A stretch of 40,506 nucleotides of DNA from Clostridia bacterium (GCA_017399175.1 JAFQEE010000003.1:1-40506); one strand, 5' to 3'. Counted from the stretch's first letter, positions 24,488 to 32,812 are shown. Numbers and translations are program-made. Notes: generated by a model not told the origin, from the letters alone.

Positions 24488-25318
24488 ATGAAAACACTTT
24501 ATATCAGTGATATGGATGGTACTCTTTTGCAGAGTAATGGCAAAATGAGTGAGTTCACAAAAGAAAAACTAAATGAATTTTACAATAAAGGTATTCCTTT
24601 TTCCGTTGCAACAGCAAGAAGTATGATTAGTGCCATGCCTATTCTTGAGGGAGTTCATTTTGCTGCACCAATTGTGCTTATGAATGGTGTTTTTGTCTAT
24701 GACACAGAAACAAAAAAAGCTGTAAAATATCACGAAATTGAGCATTCAGTATTGCAAAAAATTCTTGACCTGTTTTATGAGAAAAATCTCCATCCTTTTA
24801 TGTTTTTGTATAGTGATGATTATAAACTCTCTATCAAATACACAGAATTTGACAACGATGGAATGAAAGAATTTTATGACGAGAGAGTCGATTTGCTTGA
24901 TGGCAGATTTACACAGACCGATGATTTGACTATTATAGAAAAAAGTCAGCATCCTGTTTATGTCAATTACTATGCTTTGCCTGAATTCCTTGATGATGTT
25001 GTTGAAAAATTAAAGGATATTCCCGAAATTGACTTTGCATATTACAAAGACAGTTATTCTGATGACTGGCTTATTGAAATTTATTCGCACACAGCATCAA
25101 AGGCAAACGGAGCAAAGGAAGTTAAAGAAATTGTGGGTACAGATTATATTACCGCATTCGGTGATAACCTTAACGATATTATAATGCTCAAGGATGCTGA
25201 TGTTGCTGTTGCAGTCCAGAATGCAGTACCACAAGTAAAAGAAATTGCAGATATTATCATTGGAAATAATAATGATAACAGTGTAGTAAATTATATTATA
25301 CATAAAGAAAACGCTTAG
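24488..25318 (+). CDS. Cof-type HAD-IIB phosphatase
   Basis: 276 residues of the Cof/YidA group of HAD hydrolases, typical length. Motif I is YISDMDGTLL (nucleophile D and general acid D); motif II is the Thr/Ser of VATARS; the Lys motif is AKEVKEI or nearby; motif IV is AFGDNLNDIIML. A large C2B cap domain lies between about residues 85 and 190. These enzymes dephosphorylate sugar phosphates or cofactor precursors; the substrate cannot be told. It follows leuB on the same strand but is separated by the repeat. Its stop codon lies inside the terminator stem. Confidence 0.88.
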   Translation: MKTLYISDMDGTLLQSNGKMSEFTKEKLNEFYNKGIPFSVATARSMISAMPILEGVHFAAPIVLMNGVFVYDTETKKAVKYHEIEHSVLQKILDLFYEKNLHPFMFLYSDDYKLSIKYTEFDNDGMKEFYDERVDLLDGRFTQTDDLTIIEKSQHPVYVNYYALPEFLDDVVEKLKDIPEIDFAYYKDSYSDDWLIEIYSHTASKANGAKEVKEIVGTDYITAFGDNLNDIIMLKDADVAVAVQNAVPQVKEIADIIIGNNNDNSVVNYIIHKENA

Positions 25319-25341
25319 AGTTGACTCTCCAAGCGTTTTTT
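25308..25341. terminator. Bidirectional terminator between convergent genes
   Basis: AAAACGCTT (25308-25316) pairs with AAGCGTTTT (25331-25339), with an extra GAG/CTC inside, and TTTTTT follows on the plus strand. On the minus strand TTTTC follows. It serves the HAD gene and the Cthe_2159-type lipoprotein gene. Confidence 0.8.
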
Positions 25342-25344
25342 GAT

Positions 25345-26919
25345 TTATTCTTCTGTTGTTGTAACACAATAGAACTGATTTCCACCCTTAGTTATTGTAA
25401 AGGTTGATGACAAATTTTCAGAAATTATGTTTCCATTCATAGGATTTTTACCGCCCATAAGACCGTCAGGAGGAGTCATATTTTCAGGCATTTCAGGTCT
25501 TTCACCCATATTTTCAGGTGGTATCATATTTTCCATATCTTTTGGTGGCTCAAAATCATCCGGTTTTTCAGGTCTTTCACCTATGTTTTCAGGGTTTTCC
25601 ATTTCTTCAGGCATTGTCATATCCTCAGAAAATTCAGGTCTTGGCATCTGTCCACTACCCTGTTTCATTGTTGCAACGCTGATAACAGAATCTCCGTTCC
25701 ACAATGAGTATTCACCTTCTGTAAGATAATCACCTGCAACTAAAAGATATGTGAAATCGTTTATAGGTTTATATTCATCAATTTCTGTTCCATCAGACCA
25801 TTTCAATGTATATGTGCTGTCCCCTGACTGTTTTGAATCGAAAGTGAAAACTGCATAAGTCTGGTCACCACCTGCAATCCTGTCAAGCATATTTCCCGAT
25901 GCCATAACCGAACCGCCATTTATATAAATGCCTTTGTCAGAGTCAATGCCTGCATCACCGCTTACAGCACAAGCACAACAATTCACCGAACCTCCGTTGA
26001 TTACAAGCCATCCGTTAGAGTCAATTCCGTCACCCTCACCTGTACTACCTGTAACAAGAATATTCAAAAGTCCTCCATTAATTGTTGTTACAGACACATT
26101 ATCTTCATTGGTATTTATTCCATCATTACCTGATATAATGCTAATATTACCACCATTGATTGTAAGGTGTAGTTCACTATCAAGTCCTTCGTTGTCTGCA
26201 GTAATGCGAAGAATTCCGTCGCCTTTTTCTCCGCCTGAAACATTCATTGATTTCTTCGAATAAAAGGCTGCATCATATTTGTGGAGTTTTTTACTGTCAA
26301 CAACCTCTGTACCATCTTCACTTAATTCGTATGATTTATAAATTTTTGCAACATGAGAACCTTCAATATTATTTGTTGTGCCGTCTGCAATAATAACATT
26401 TGCACCCGCTTTACTTGTGTCAACATCTTTTGTTGCAGTTTCCTCATCAGTACTGCCACATTCATACACATTATAGAAAATGATTGCAGGAGCAACCGAA
26501 CAGGTAATATCAACATCATTTAAAATAAGAGTAACAACTGCATCAGGATTTGTTTCTGCATCTTCGCCAAGGTCAACAGCCACTTGTCCTGCAGAAAGTT
26601 TACCGCTCAACACATATCTACCCGGTTTTGTAATATGAACAACCGTGTGCAAGTCTGCTTCGGATTGTTCGTGCCCCTCATTTTCTTCACCTTCACCGTA
26701 AGTGAAGTCCTGTCCTGCAAGATAAAATACAATATCATCCGCTGAATATACTGCTTTTTCTATATCGTTGGTTATTTTTTCACCATCAACAATTATTTCG
26801 TTATCAGATAAATTGATTTTTGTGCCCTCAATCTGAACGGTATCTTCTTTTTTGCACCCTGTAAAACAAATAGTCAACAAAAGGACGCACACCAAAAAAT
26901 AAGAAACTATTTTTTTCAC
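25345..26919 (-). CDS. Lipoprotein with a Cthe_2159-type carbohydrate-binding beta-helix (DUF4353)
   Basis: 524 residues. A lipoprotein signal (VSYFLVCVLLLTICFTGCKK, lipobox FTGC) anchors it outside the membrane. After about residue 85 come parallel-beta-helix-like segments with recurring ING/DGI/NGG turns: LHLTINGGNISIISGNDGIN, VTTINGGLLNI, LVINGGSVNCC and GIYINGGSVMASG. This pattern matches the Cthe_2159 family, whose founder binds acidic polysaccharides with calcium. The C-terminal 90 or so residues contain a low-complexity tail of Pro-Glu-Met-Glu-Asn repeats (for example GERPEKPDDFEPPKDMEN). The start is GTG with GGAGG 8 nt upstream. The exact ligand is unknown; with hexuronate catabolism next door, a pectin-like ligand is reasonable but unproven. 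Confidence 0.83.
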   Translation of the reverse strand: MKKIVSYFLVCVLLLTICFTGCKKEDTVQIEGTKINLSDNEIIVDGEKITNDIEKAVYSADDIVFYLAGQDFTYGEGEENEGHEQSEADLHTVVHITKPGRYVLSGKLSAGQVAVDLGEDAETNPDAVVTLILNDVDITCSVAPAIIFYNVYECGSTDEETATKDVDTSKAGANVIIADGTTNNIEGSHVAKIYKSYELSEDGTEVVDSKKLHKYDAAFYSKKSMNVSGGEKGDGILRITADNEGLDSELHLTINGGNISIISGNDGINTNEDNVSVTTINGGLLNILVTGSTGEGDGIDSNGWLVINGGSVNCCACAVSGDAGIDSDKGIYINGGSVMASGNMLDRIAGGDQTYAVFTFDSKQSGDSTYTLKWSDGTEIDEYKPINDFTYLLVAGDYLTEGEYSLWNGDSVISVATMKQGSGQMPRPEFSEDMTMPEEMENPENIGERPEKPDDFEPPKDMENMIPPENMGERPEMPENMTPPDGLMGGKNPMNGNIISENLSSTFTITKGGNQFYCVTTTEE

Positions 26920-27025
26920 AAAATCAGCCTCCTAAAATCTTTATGTTACCATTATTATCCTTAAAAATGAACTCATTATGAATAGTTTTTAAAAGATTTT
27001 AAACATTTTCTTATTTTGTGTCAAT

Positions 27026-27050
27026 AAAAAGACAGGAATTTCTTCCTGCC
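27026..27050 (-). terminator. Terminator of the uxuA-uxuB-kdgK-eda operon
   Basis: A stem GCAGGAA/TTCCTGT with loop GAAA is followed on the minus strand by TTTTTATT. It lies 17 bp past the eda stop. Confidence 0.8.
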
Positions 27051-27066
27051 TTAATCAACTATTATT

Positions 27067-27723
27067 CTATTTGCCTGCAAGTTCTGCACGAGCAAGTTTA
27101 ATGTTTTCTACAAAGCGTTTACCTGTTTCAGTAATCTTCTTGTAGTCACCTGTCTTTGCACCTGCTGTAAGTGATGAGCCTGCACCAACCGCCACAGCAC
27201 CTGCTTTAATCCATTCACCAACATTATCAGCATCAACGCCACCTGTTGGCATCATTTTAGCATATGGAATTGGTCCTTTGATATCCTTGATAATCTTTGG
27301 TCCGAAAAGGTCTGCAGGGAAAACTTTAAGAATGTCTGCTCCGTTTTCCATAGCAAGTAAGCCTTCACGAACTGTCATAATACCAGGCATCATTGGAACT
27401 CTGTAACGATTACAAAGTTTAAGTGTTTCAATATCAAGAGCAGGGCTTACGATGTACTCTGCACCTGAAAGCATAGCAATTCTTGCTGTTGCTGCATCAA
27501 GAACAGTACCTGCACCAAGAATAATTTCTTCAGGAGTATATCTCTTTGCAAGTTCTTCGATAACTTTATCCGCGTGTGGAACTGTGAAAGTAAGTTCGAT
27601 AGCAGCAACTCCACCTTCGATACAAGCATCAGTAATTCTGATTGCCTGGTCAACTGTTTCCGCACGAACAACTGCTACGATACCGCAGTCCTGAATTCGG
27701 GTAATAATTTTTTCTTTATCCAT
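27067..27723 (-). CDS. eda: 2-dehydro-3-deoxy-6-phosphogluconate (KDPG) aldolase
   Basis: 218 residues, standard for the KHG/KDPG aldolase family. It splits KDPG into pyruvate and glyceraldehyde-3-phosphate, the last step of the hexuronate route here. Catalytic Glu is E43 in AAIELTFTVP, and the Schiff-base lysine is K133 in ADILKVFPADLFG; GAGTVLDA and MPTGGVDADN bind phosphate. The ATG at 27723 was chosen since GGAG lies 8 nt upstream, while the GTG at 27729 is too close. Separated from kdgK by a repeat unit with a broken DUF559 gene, but the same strand and pathway suggest one transcript. Confidence 0.94.
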   Translation of the reverse strand: MDKEKIITRIQDCGIVAVVRAETVDQAIRITDACIEGGVAAIELTFTVPHADKVIEELAKRYTPEEIILGAGTVLDAATARIAMLSGAEYIVSPALDIETLKLCNRYRVPMMPGIMTVREGLLAMENGADILKVFPADLFGPKIIKDIKGPIPYAKMMPTGGVDADNVGEWIKAGAVAVGAGSSLTAGAKTGDYKKITETGKRFVENIKLARAELAGK

Positions 27724-27760
27724 AGTCACATCTCCAAATATAAAAATTCAATGTATTTTT

Positions 27761-28272
27761 CCTCCCTCTTTGAGGGAGGTGTCAACGCCTTTGCATTGAC
27801 GGAGGGAGTTATTTGTTATCTGTTCTCATTTTCACTTCATTATCAATAACAGTACAAACATTATAAAAATTCTCATCAATATCCAGATTTGTAAATCTTA
27901 ATACCTTGAGATTATTTTCTTCTAAAATTTCAGTCCTTTTGCAGTCATAATTCATTTGTTTTTCAATAAAATGACCGCCACCATCAAGTTCGATAATTAA
28001 CTTTGCTTTATGACAATAAAAATCAACTATAAAATTGTCAATTACCTTTTGTCGTTGAAATCAAATTTCATAATCCTTCAAGAAATAAAACCATAACTTC
28101 TTCTCCCAAGGAGTTGCATTTTTACGAAGTTCTTTAGCATAAGGAATTAATTTTCCGTTATATGGTAATGACATATTTTACTCCCTCAGTCACCTTACGG
28201 TGACAGCTCCCTCAAAGAGGGAGCGTAAACTCCTTCAGTCTGCTTCGCAGACAGCTCCCTCAAAGAGGGAGC
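27761..28272. mobile_element. Palindrome-bounded unit carrying a DUF559 gene remnant
   Basis: The L end (27761-27808) has CCTCCCTC/GAGGGAGG and a TGTCAACGC...GCATTGAC hairpin, and ends GGAGGGAG. The R end (28181-28224) has CTCCCTCAGTCACC/GGTGAC and CTCCCTC/GAGGGAG. The DUF559 reading frame fills the interior almost exactly: its stop directly abuts the L end and its ATG is 6 bp from the R end. A second R-type module (28230-28272) is added in tandem. Shorter copies with the same ends but no gene occur at 8900-9014 and, inverted, 8218-8342. Mobility is inferred, not shown. Confidence 0.6.
27809..28174 (-). pseudogene. DUF559 endonuclease-like gene broken by an in-frame TGA
   Basis: Read from the ATG at 28174, the frame gives MSLPYNGKLIPYAKELRKNA, then TPWEKKLWFYFLKDYEI, a TGA at codon 38 (28063-28061), then FQRQKVIDNFIVDFYCHKAK, LIIELDGGGHF and VLRFTNLDIDENF, ending at TAA 27811-27809. 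This is the DUF559 domain (fold related to Vsr and restriction endonucleases), with the active-site-like IVDFYC and IELDGGGH strands intact. Relatives have Arg at the stop position, so a CGA-to-TGA change explains the break. The total of 121 codons is about the family length. TGA is a normal stop in this genome (for example mgtC and spoVAC end with TGA). Confidence 0.82.
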
Positions 28273-28281
28273 GGATTGATA

Positions 28282-29379
28282 TTATCTCTGTACACGAGCA
28301 CCTGAGCCTTTGACAATATTTTCGACCTCTTTGAGTGATGCCATTGATGTATCACCCGGAGTTGTCATTGCAAGTGCACCGTGAGCAACACCATAGTTAA
28401 CTGCTGTCTGTGCATCTTCTGTTGTCATAAGACCATAAATAAGACCTGATGCGAATGAGTCGCCACCACCAACACGGTCAAGAATTTCAAGTCCCGGAAG
28501 TTCAAGTCCTTTATAAACCTTACCATCTGCATAGCAGATTGCAGACCAGTCATTTACTGTTGCAGTTTTAACTGTACGGAGAGTTGTTGCAATTACCTTG
28601 AAGTTAGGATAAACCTTAACAACTTCTTCGAGCATCTTGTAATATCCCTCAATGTTGAGTTCTTTAAGGTTTTCGTCGTTACCTTCGATTTCAAAGCCAA
28701 GACAAGCTGTGAAATCTTCTTCGTTACCAATCATAACATCAATATATTTTGCGATTTCCTTATTAACAGCCTGTGCTTTTTCCTTACCACCGATGTCATT
28801 CCAGAGTGATGGACGATAGTTAAGGTCATAGGAAACAATTGTGCCATATTTCTTTGCAGTTTTAACAGCTTCGATAGCAACTTCTGCAGTTGACTCTGAA
28901 AGTGCTGCGAAAATACCGCCTGTGTGAAGCCAACGAACACCAAGAGTGCCGAAAATATAATCCCAGTCAATGTCCCCTGCTTTAAGCTGAGAAACCGCTG
29001 TATTACCACGGTCAGAAACACCAACTGCACCACGAATACCAAATCCGCGTTCAGTAAAGTTAATACCGTTTCTTACAGTTCTGCCGATACCGTCATATTT
29101 AACCCATTTGATAAGTGATGTGTCAACGCCACCCTGCATAATGAAATCTTCGATAAGGCGACCAACTTCATTGTCAGCAAACGCTGTTACAACTGCAGTT
29201 TTCATACCAAAGCAACGACGAAGTCCACGAGCAACGTTATACTCACCGCCGCCTTCCCAAGCACGGAATGAACGAGCAGTTTTAATTCTGCCTTCACCCG
29301 GGTCAAGACGAAGCATAATTTCACCAAGTGAAATCATATCAAATGTACATTCTTCTTTTTTTCTTAAATTCAAATTCAT
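28282..29379 (-). CDS. kdgK: 2-dehydro-3-deoxygluconate (KDG) kinase
   Basis: 365 residues of the PfkB family. It phosphorylates KDG to KDPG with ATP. N-terminal MISLGEIMLRLDP and the EGGGEYNVARGLRRCFG glycine motif are typical of KdgK; SYDLNYRPSLW is a family hallmark; the C-terminal GGGDSFASGLIYG contains the catalytic D307. It is a little longer than the usual 310-340 residues because of an insert near 230-260. It lies 14 bp after the SDR gene. RBS GGAGG precedes the ATG. Neighbours uxuA, the SDR and eda fix the role. Confidence 0.93.
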   Translation of the reverse strand: MNLNLRKKEECTFDMISLGEIMLRLDPGEGRIKTARSFRAWEGGGEYNVARGLRRCFGMKTAVVTAFADNEVGRLIEDFIMQGGVDTSLIKWVKYDGIGRTVRNGINFTERGFGIRGAVGVSDRGNTAVSQLKAGDIDWDYIFGTLGVRWLHTGGIFAALSESTAEVAIEAVKTAKKYGTIVSYDLNYRPSLWNDIGGKEKAQAVNKEIAKYIDVMIGNEEDFTACLGFEIEGNDENLKELNIEGYYKMLEEVVKVYPNFKVIATTLRTVKTATVNDWSAICYADGKVYKGLELPGLEILDRVGGGDSFASGLIYGLMTTEDAQTAVNYGVAHGALAMTTPGDTSMASLKEVENIVKGSGARVQR

Positions 29380-29393
29380 AATTGTACCTCCGA

Positions 29394-30242
29394 TTAAACA
29401 CCTGAGTAAGCTGAGAAACCGCCGTCAACGCAAATACTTGTACCTGTAATGAAACTTGAATATGCTTCATCACAAAGGAACAACAATGCACCTGAAAGTT
29501 CGTGTGCTTCACCAAATCTCTTCATTGGAGTAGCACCCAGAATCTTGTTTGTTCTCGCAGTAGGTGTTCCGTCATCGTTCCAGAGAAGTGTTTTATTCTG
29601 ATTTGTTGAGAAGAATCCCGGAGCAATAGCATTAACTCGGATTCCGACATCAGCAAAGTGAACAGCCATAAATTCTGTAAAATTCTTAACAGCTGCTTTT
29701 GCTGCTGAGTAAGCAGGAATTTTTGTAAGAGGACGATAAGCATTCATTGATGTTACCATAACAATGCAAGTATTTTCTTTTTCTGCCATATCACGGGCAA
29801 AAACCTGTGTAGGAATAAGTGTTCCCAAAAAGTTAAGGTTGAATACGAATGAAATTCCGCTTGCATCAAGGTCAAAAAATGTCTTGATATCGTCATTTTT
29901 CTCTATAAGGTCAATTTTTTCAAGAGTTTCTTTTGTTGTTGTGCCTTTTGGATTGTTACCGCCTGCACCGTTGAGAAGAATGTCGCAAGTACCAAGTTTT
30001 TCGTTGACGATTTCTCTTGCCTTCTCCATACTCTCTTTTTCAAGAACATTACAGCCAACTGCGATAGCTAAGCCACCGTCAGCCACGATTTCATCAGCAA
30101 CCTTCTGTGCAGCTTCTTCATTCAAGTCAAGAACAGCAACCTTTACACCCTGTTTTGCAAGAGTTTTTGCAAAATCACCGCAAAGCACTCCGCCACCGCC
30201 TGTGACAACTGCTACTCTACCTTTCAAGTTTTCGTGTAACAT
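29394..30242 (-). CDS. uxuB: SDR-type D-mannonate oxidoreductase (fructuronate reductase)
   Basis: About 282 residues of the short-chain dehydrogenase family, with the cofactor motif TGGGGVLCG (14-22), NGAGGNN, and the catalytic Ser, Tyr and Lys in MVTSMNAYRPLTKIPAYSAAKAA. Some Firmicutes (Bacillus YjmF) use an SDR in place of the classical long-chain UxuB to interconvert fructuronate and mannonate; the length and the insert around KTFFDLDASGISFVFNLN fit that group. The gene symbol is by function, not homology to E. coli uxuB. The ATG at 30242 is one base after the uxuA stop, with AAAGGAAG upstream. Confidence 0.85.
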   Translation of the reverse strand: MLHENLKGRVAVVTGGGGVLCGDFAKTLAKQGVKVAVLDLNEEAAQKVADEIVADGGLAIAVGCNVLEKESMEKAREIVNEKLGTCDILLNGAGGNNPKGTTTKETLEKIDLIEKNDDIKTFFDLDASGISFVFNLNFLGTLIPTQVFARDMAEKENTCIVMVTSMNAYRPLTKIPAYSAAKAAVKNFTEFMAVHFADVGIRVNAIAPGFFSTNQNKTLLWNDDGTPTARTNKILGATPMKRFGEAHELSGALLFLCDEAYSSFITGTSICVDGGFSAYSGV

Positions 30243-30243
30243 T

Positions 30244-31290
30244 TTACTTACTTCCTTTCTCAACTGCTTCAAACAAGCCGTTTATATATGTTGCACCAAG
30301 TGCACGGTCAAAAAGACCATAACCCGGTTTTCCTGTTTCGCCCCAAATCATTCTGCCGTGGTCAGGACGAACATAACCATCAAAACCTGTATCTACAAGT
30401 GCTTTAACTACCTCATACATATCAAGACTACCACAATTTGAAATATGTCCGCTTTCTTCAAAGCTTCCGTCTTCCATAATCAAAATGTTTCTGATATGCA
30501 TAAATGCAATTCGGTTCATTGCACTATATTTTCTAATCATTTTTACTACATCATTTGACTTTGCACAACCTAATGAGCCGGTACAAAGACAAAGACTATT
30601 TGCCTCACTATCAACAAGGGCTAACATTCTGTCAATGTTTTCCTCGCAAGTGATAATTCTTGGAATACCAAAAATCGGATACGGTGGGTCATCAGGGTGA
30701 ATTGCCATTTTAACGCCACACTCTTCAGCTACAGGAATAACCTTTTTAAGGAATTTTTCAAGGTTTTTCCAAAGTCCTTCTTCCCCAAGCTCACCATAAG
30801 CAGAAATTAATTCTCGGACTTCTTCCTGACTATAACTTGAATCCCAACCGGGAAGATGAATATCATCCTTGAGTGGGTCAAGACCTTTCATCTGCTCCCA
30901 ATACATAACAAGACTTGTTGAACCGTCTTCTGCCTCTTTATCAAGTTGTGTACGAGTCCAGTCAAAAACAGGCATAAAGTTATATGTTACACATTTAACG
31001 CCATATTTAGCACAACGACGAATGTTTTCACAATAAACCTCTAAAAGCTCGTCAACATTATCTCTACCAAGTTTAATGTTTTCGTGCACAGGAATTGATT
31101 CAACAACATCAAAAACAAGACCGTTTTCTTCGCACTGTTTTACCATTTTCTCGATTGACTCTTCCGGCCAAACCTCACCCGGTTTTACATCATAAACAGC
31201 ACTGACTATACTTTTCATATTTGGAATCTGGCGAATGTATTGCAATGATATCGGGTCACTTTCGCCATACCAACGGAATGACATTTTCAT
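30244..31290 (-). CDS. uxuA: Mannonate dehydratase
   Basis: 348 residues, normal for UxuA. It dehydrates D-mannonate to KDG using a divalent metal. TIM-barrel segments recognisable as UxuA: MKMSFRWYGESDPISLQYIRQIP, GLVFDVVESIPVHENIKLGR, VKCVTYNFMPVFDWTRT, MAIHPDDPPYPIFGIPRI, LCLCTGSLG, MHIRNI and VRPDHGRMIWGE, with the metal-binding His, Cys and Asp residues present. First gene of the operon, with RBS AAGGAGG. uxaC, which would supply fructuronate from glucuronate, is absent from the window. Confidence 0.95.
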   Translation of the reverse strand: MKMSFRWYGESDPISLQYIRQIPNMKSIVSAVYDVKPGEVWPEESIEKMVKQCEENGLVFDVVESIPVHENIKLGRDNVDELLEVYCENIRRCAKYGVKCVTYNFMPVFDWTRTQLDKEAEDGSTSLVMYWEQMKGLDPLKDDIHLPGWDSSYSQEEVRELISAYGELGEEGLWKNLEKFLKKVIPVAEECGVKMAIHPDDPPYPIFGIPRIITCEENIDRMLALVDSEANSLCLCTGSLGCAKSNDVVKMIRKYSAMNRIAFMHIRNILIMEDGSFEESGHISNCGSLDMYEVVKALVDTGFDGYVRPDHGRMIWGETGKPGYGLFDRALGATYINGLFEAVEKGSK

Positions 31291-31322
31291 AAGTTTTACC
31301 TCCTTATGTTTTCGTTATATTT

Positions 31323-31353
31323 ATTTTATCATTGAAAAAATTATCGTTCAATG
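31323..31353 (-). promoter_or_regulatory. Promoter of the uxuA operon with a spacer dyad
   Basis: On the minus strand TTGAAC (31351-31346) and TAAAAT (31328-31323) are spaced by 17 bp. CATTGA and TCAATG (31330-31335 and 31348-31353) form an inverted repeat across the promoter, a likely operator. On the plus strand the same stretch reads as two near direct repeats (TTATCATTGAA, TTATCGTTCAA). Confidence 0.65.
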
Positions 31354-31381
31354 TAAATTTTATAGTTATTATGGGAATTTT

Positions 31382-32104
31382 TTATTGCTCATCAGGAAAA
31401 TTCTCATCATTTTCCCAGTACGCAACATCAAATTCGTCCTTTTCAGGGTCATAAACATCCCACAGTTCGTGTTCAAAAACTTCAGGCTGACTGGGACATT
31501 CTGCTATTGCTTCAACCTTCATTCCTCGTGACCAGATTGACGGATCAATACGGATTGTGTAACCACAACAAGAAGGTGTTAACCACTCGTGCATAGGTGC
31601 TTCAGGAAGTGCATAGGTCTGCATAAGTGACATTATAACACCGCCGTGAGTAAAAACTGCTGTATTTTTCACCCCTGCCTTAATTACACCGTCAACTATT
31701 TTCTCAAAACAATCACATATTCTGTAATTGAATCTCACCTGACTGTCACCAAACGGTGCTGCTTTGTTAGGATTTGAACCGCTGAGCCATTCAGCAAAAT
31801 CTTCGTCATCCTGTAATTCTTCTGCTGTTTTGCCCTCAAATTCACCAAAATCGTATTCTCTTAAATCATCAAGCACAATAGGGTTTTTATCAGGATAAAT
31901 TACTTTTGCAGTTTCAATACATCTTTTTAACGGACTTGAAAAAACAGCATCAACCTCCGGGTATTCACCGTAGTTTTCCATTATATCTTTTAACTGTGCC
32001 ATACCTTCTTCGCAAACCGACTCGTCAGTATGACCGATATATCTGCCCTCAAGGTTACCCTTTGTAACAGCGTGGCGTATTAAATGAATTTGGTAAGTTT
32101 TCAT
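31382..32104 (-). CDS. Histidine phosphatase family protein
   Basis: About 240 residues. The branch-1 histidine phosphatase motif is LIRHAVTKGN (phosphorylated His in RHA), followed by RYIGHTDESVCEEGMAQL, VFSSPLKRCIETA with the second Arg, LREYDFGEFEGKTAEEL with the acid Glu, and VFTHGGVIMSLM with the second catalytic His. A C-terminal acidic tail (YDPEKDEFDVAYWENDE) is extra. Related to phosphoglycerate-mutase-like phosphatases such as CobC; the substrate is unknown. The ATG at 32104 has GGGGAG 7 nt upstream, which the longer TTG frame would absorb. No terminator separates it from the uxuA promoter. Confidence 0.88.
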   Translation of the reverse strand: MKTYQIHLIRHAVTKGNLEGRYIGHTDESVCEEGMAQLKDIMENYGEYPEVDAVFSSPLKRCIETAKVIYPDKNPIVLDDLREYDFGEFEGKTAEELQDDEDFAEWLSGSNPNKAAPFGDSQVRFNYRICDCFEKIVDGVIKAGVKNTAVFTHGGVIMSLMQTYALPEAPMHEWLTPSCCGYTIRIDPSIWSRGMKVEAIAECPSQPEVFEHELWDVYDPEKDEFDVAYWENDENFPDEQ

Positions 32105-32119
32105 ATTTGTTCTCCCCAA

Positions 32120-32167
32120 AATTTGTAAATTAATACAATATACAAATTGTTGAATATGTTATATAAT
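32120..32167. promoter_or_regulatory. Divergent control region of the phosphatase and XRE genes
   Basis: AATTTGTA (32120-32127) and TACAAATT (32141-32148) form an 8-bp-arm inverted repeat. TATAAT at 32162-32167 is a likely -10 box for the XRE gene; the matching -35 (near 32139) is poor and overlaps the right arm of the dyad. Confidence 0.45.
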
Positions 32168-32197
32168 CTTTATACTTTAAGTATAAGGAATGTTTTT

Positions 32198-32812
32198 ATG
32201 AGTACATCTGTTTCCACACGACTTGTGTCATTGAGAAAAGAAAAAAATTTAAGCCAAAAAGAAGCTGCCATTGAATTAGGTGTTTCACAGGCTTTGCTTT
32301 CACACTATGAAAAAGGAATCCGCGAATGCGGACTTGATTTTTTATGCCGTGCATCCACTTTCTATGATGTGAGTACCGACTATCTTTTGGGACTTACTGA
32401 AAACAGAATGATGTCTGACGCTCTTTTCGTTGAGCACGAAATCCCACAGGACAGCGAAATGCGTATGAGTACGGTTTTCCGTTCATCCGTCTATCTTATG
32501 GACAGACTCAGTGCATACAAAAGAAATTATTCAAGCAAAATCAGAACAATTTATGTTTTGACTATTTATAAAGTGTATCTTACCGCACTTGCTCAAGGTG
32601 CTGTTCCTAACCACGAATTAGCACGAAAAGAGTTAGCACCGTATCTCTCCACAACTTCAATTGACAATATTATAAATTCATTGGTCTTTGATGGTGATGC
32701 AAAACCAAAAAGAAATGAACAACTCCCAAAAACTATGGATACAATCATAAGGGAAGCATCACGAATAATCGAAAAGGAAGTAACAAGAGCATACAAAGTT
32801 GTATCAAAGTAA
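32198..32812 (+). CDS. XRE-family regulator with a helical C-terminal domain
   Basis: 204 residues. The N-terminal HTH (about 5-62) reads LVSLRKEKNLSQKEAAIELGVSQALLSHYEKG, then FYDVSTDYLLGLTENR, very like the short XRE protein at 6963-7163. The rest (about 75-204) is a helical domain of unknown type, possibly for dimerisation or ligand binding. The ATG at 32198 has AAGGAA 8 nt upstream and gives the usual HTH spacing. It faces the histidine phosphatase gene and probably autoregulates. Its 3' end overlaps the convergent rsmI gene by 9 bp. Confidence 0.88.
   Translation: MSTSVSTRLVSLRKEKNLSQKEAAIELGVSQALLSHYEKGIRECGLDFLCRASTFYDVSTDYLLGLTENRMMSDALFVEHEIPQDSEMRMSTVFRSSVYLMDRLSAYKRNYSSKIRTIYVLTIYKVYLTALAQGAVPNHELARKELAPYLSTTSIDNIINSLVFDGDAKPKRNEQLPKTMDTIIREASRIIEKEVTRAYKVVSK

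Noticed and set aside
28061-28063. TGA in the DUF559 gene as recoding (selenocysteine or Trp)
   Set aside because: The family has Arg here, no SECIS-like hairpin follows, and TGA ends several intact genes in the window while TGG encodes Trp.
29764-30441. 225-codon plus-strand frame opposite the SDR gene and uxuA
   Set aside because: It is antisense to two clear enzymes and is Ser/Phe-rich as expected of a shadow frame; it has no good RBS.
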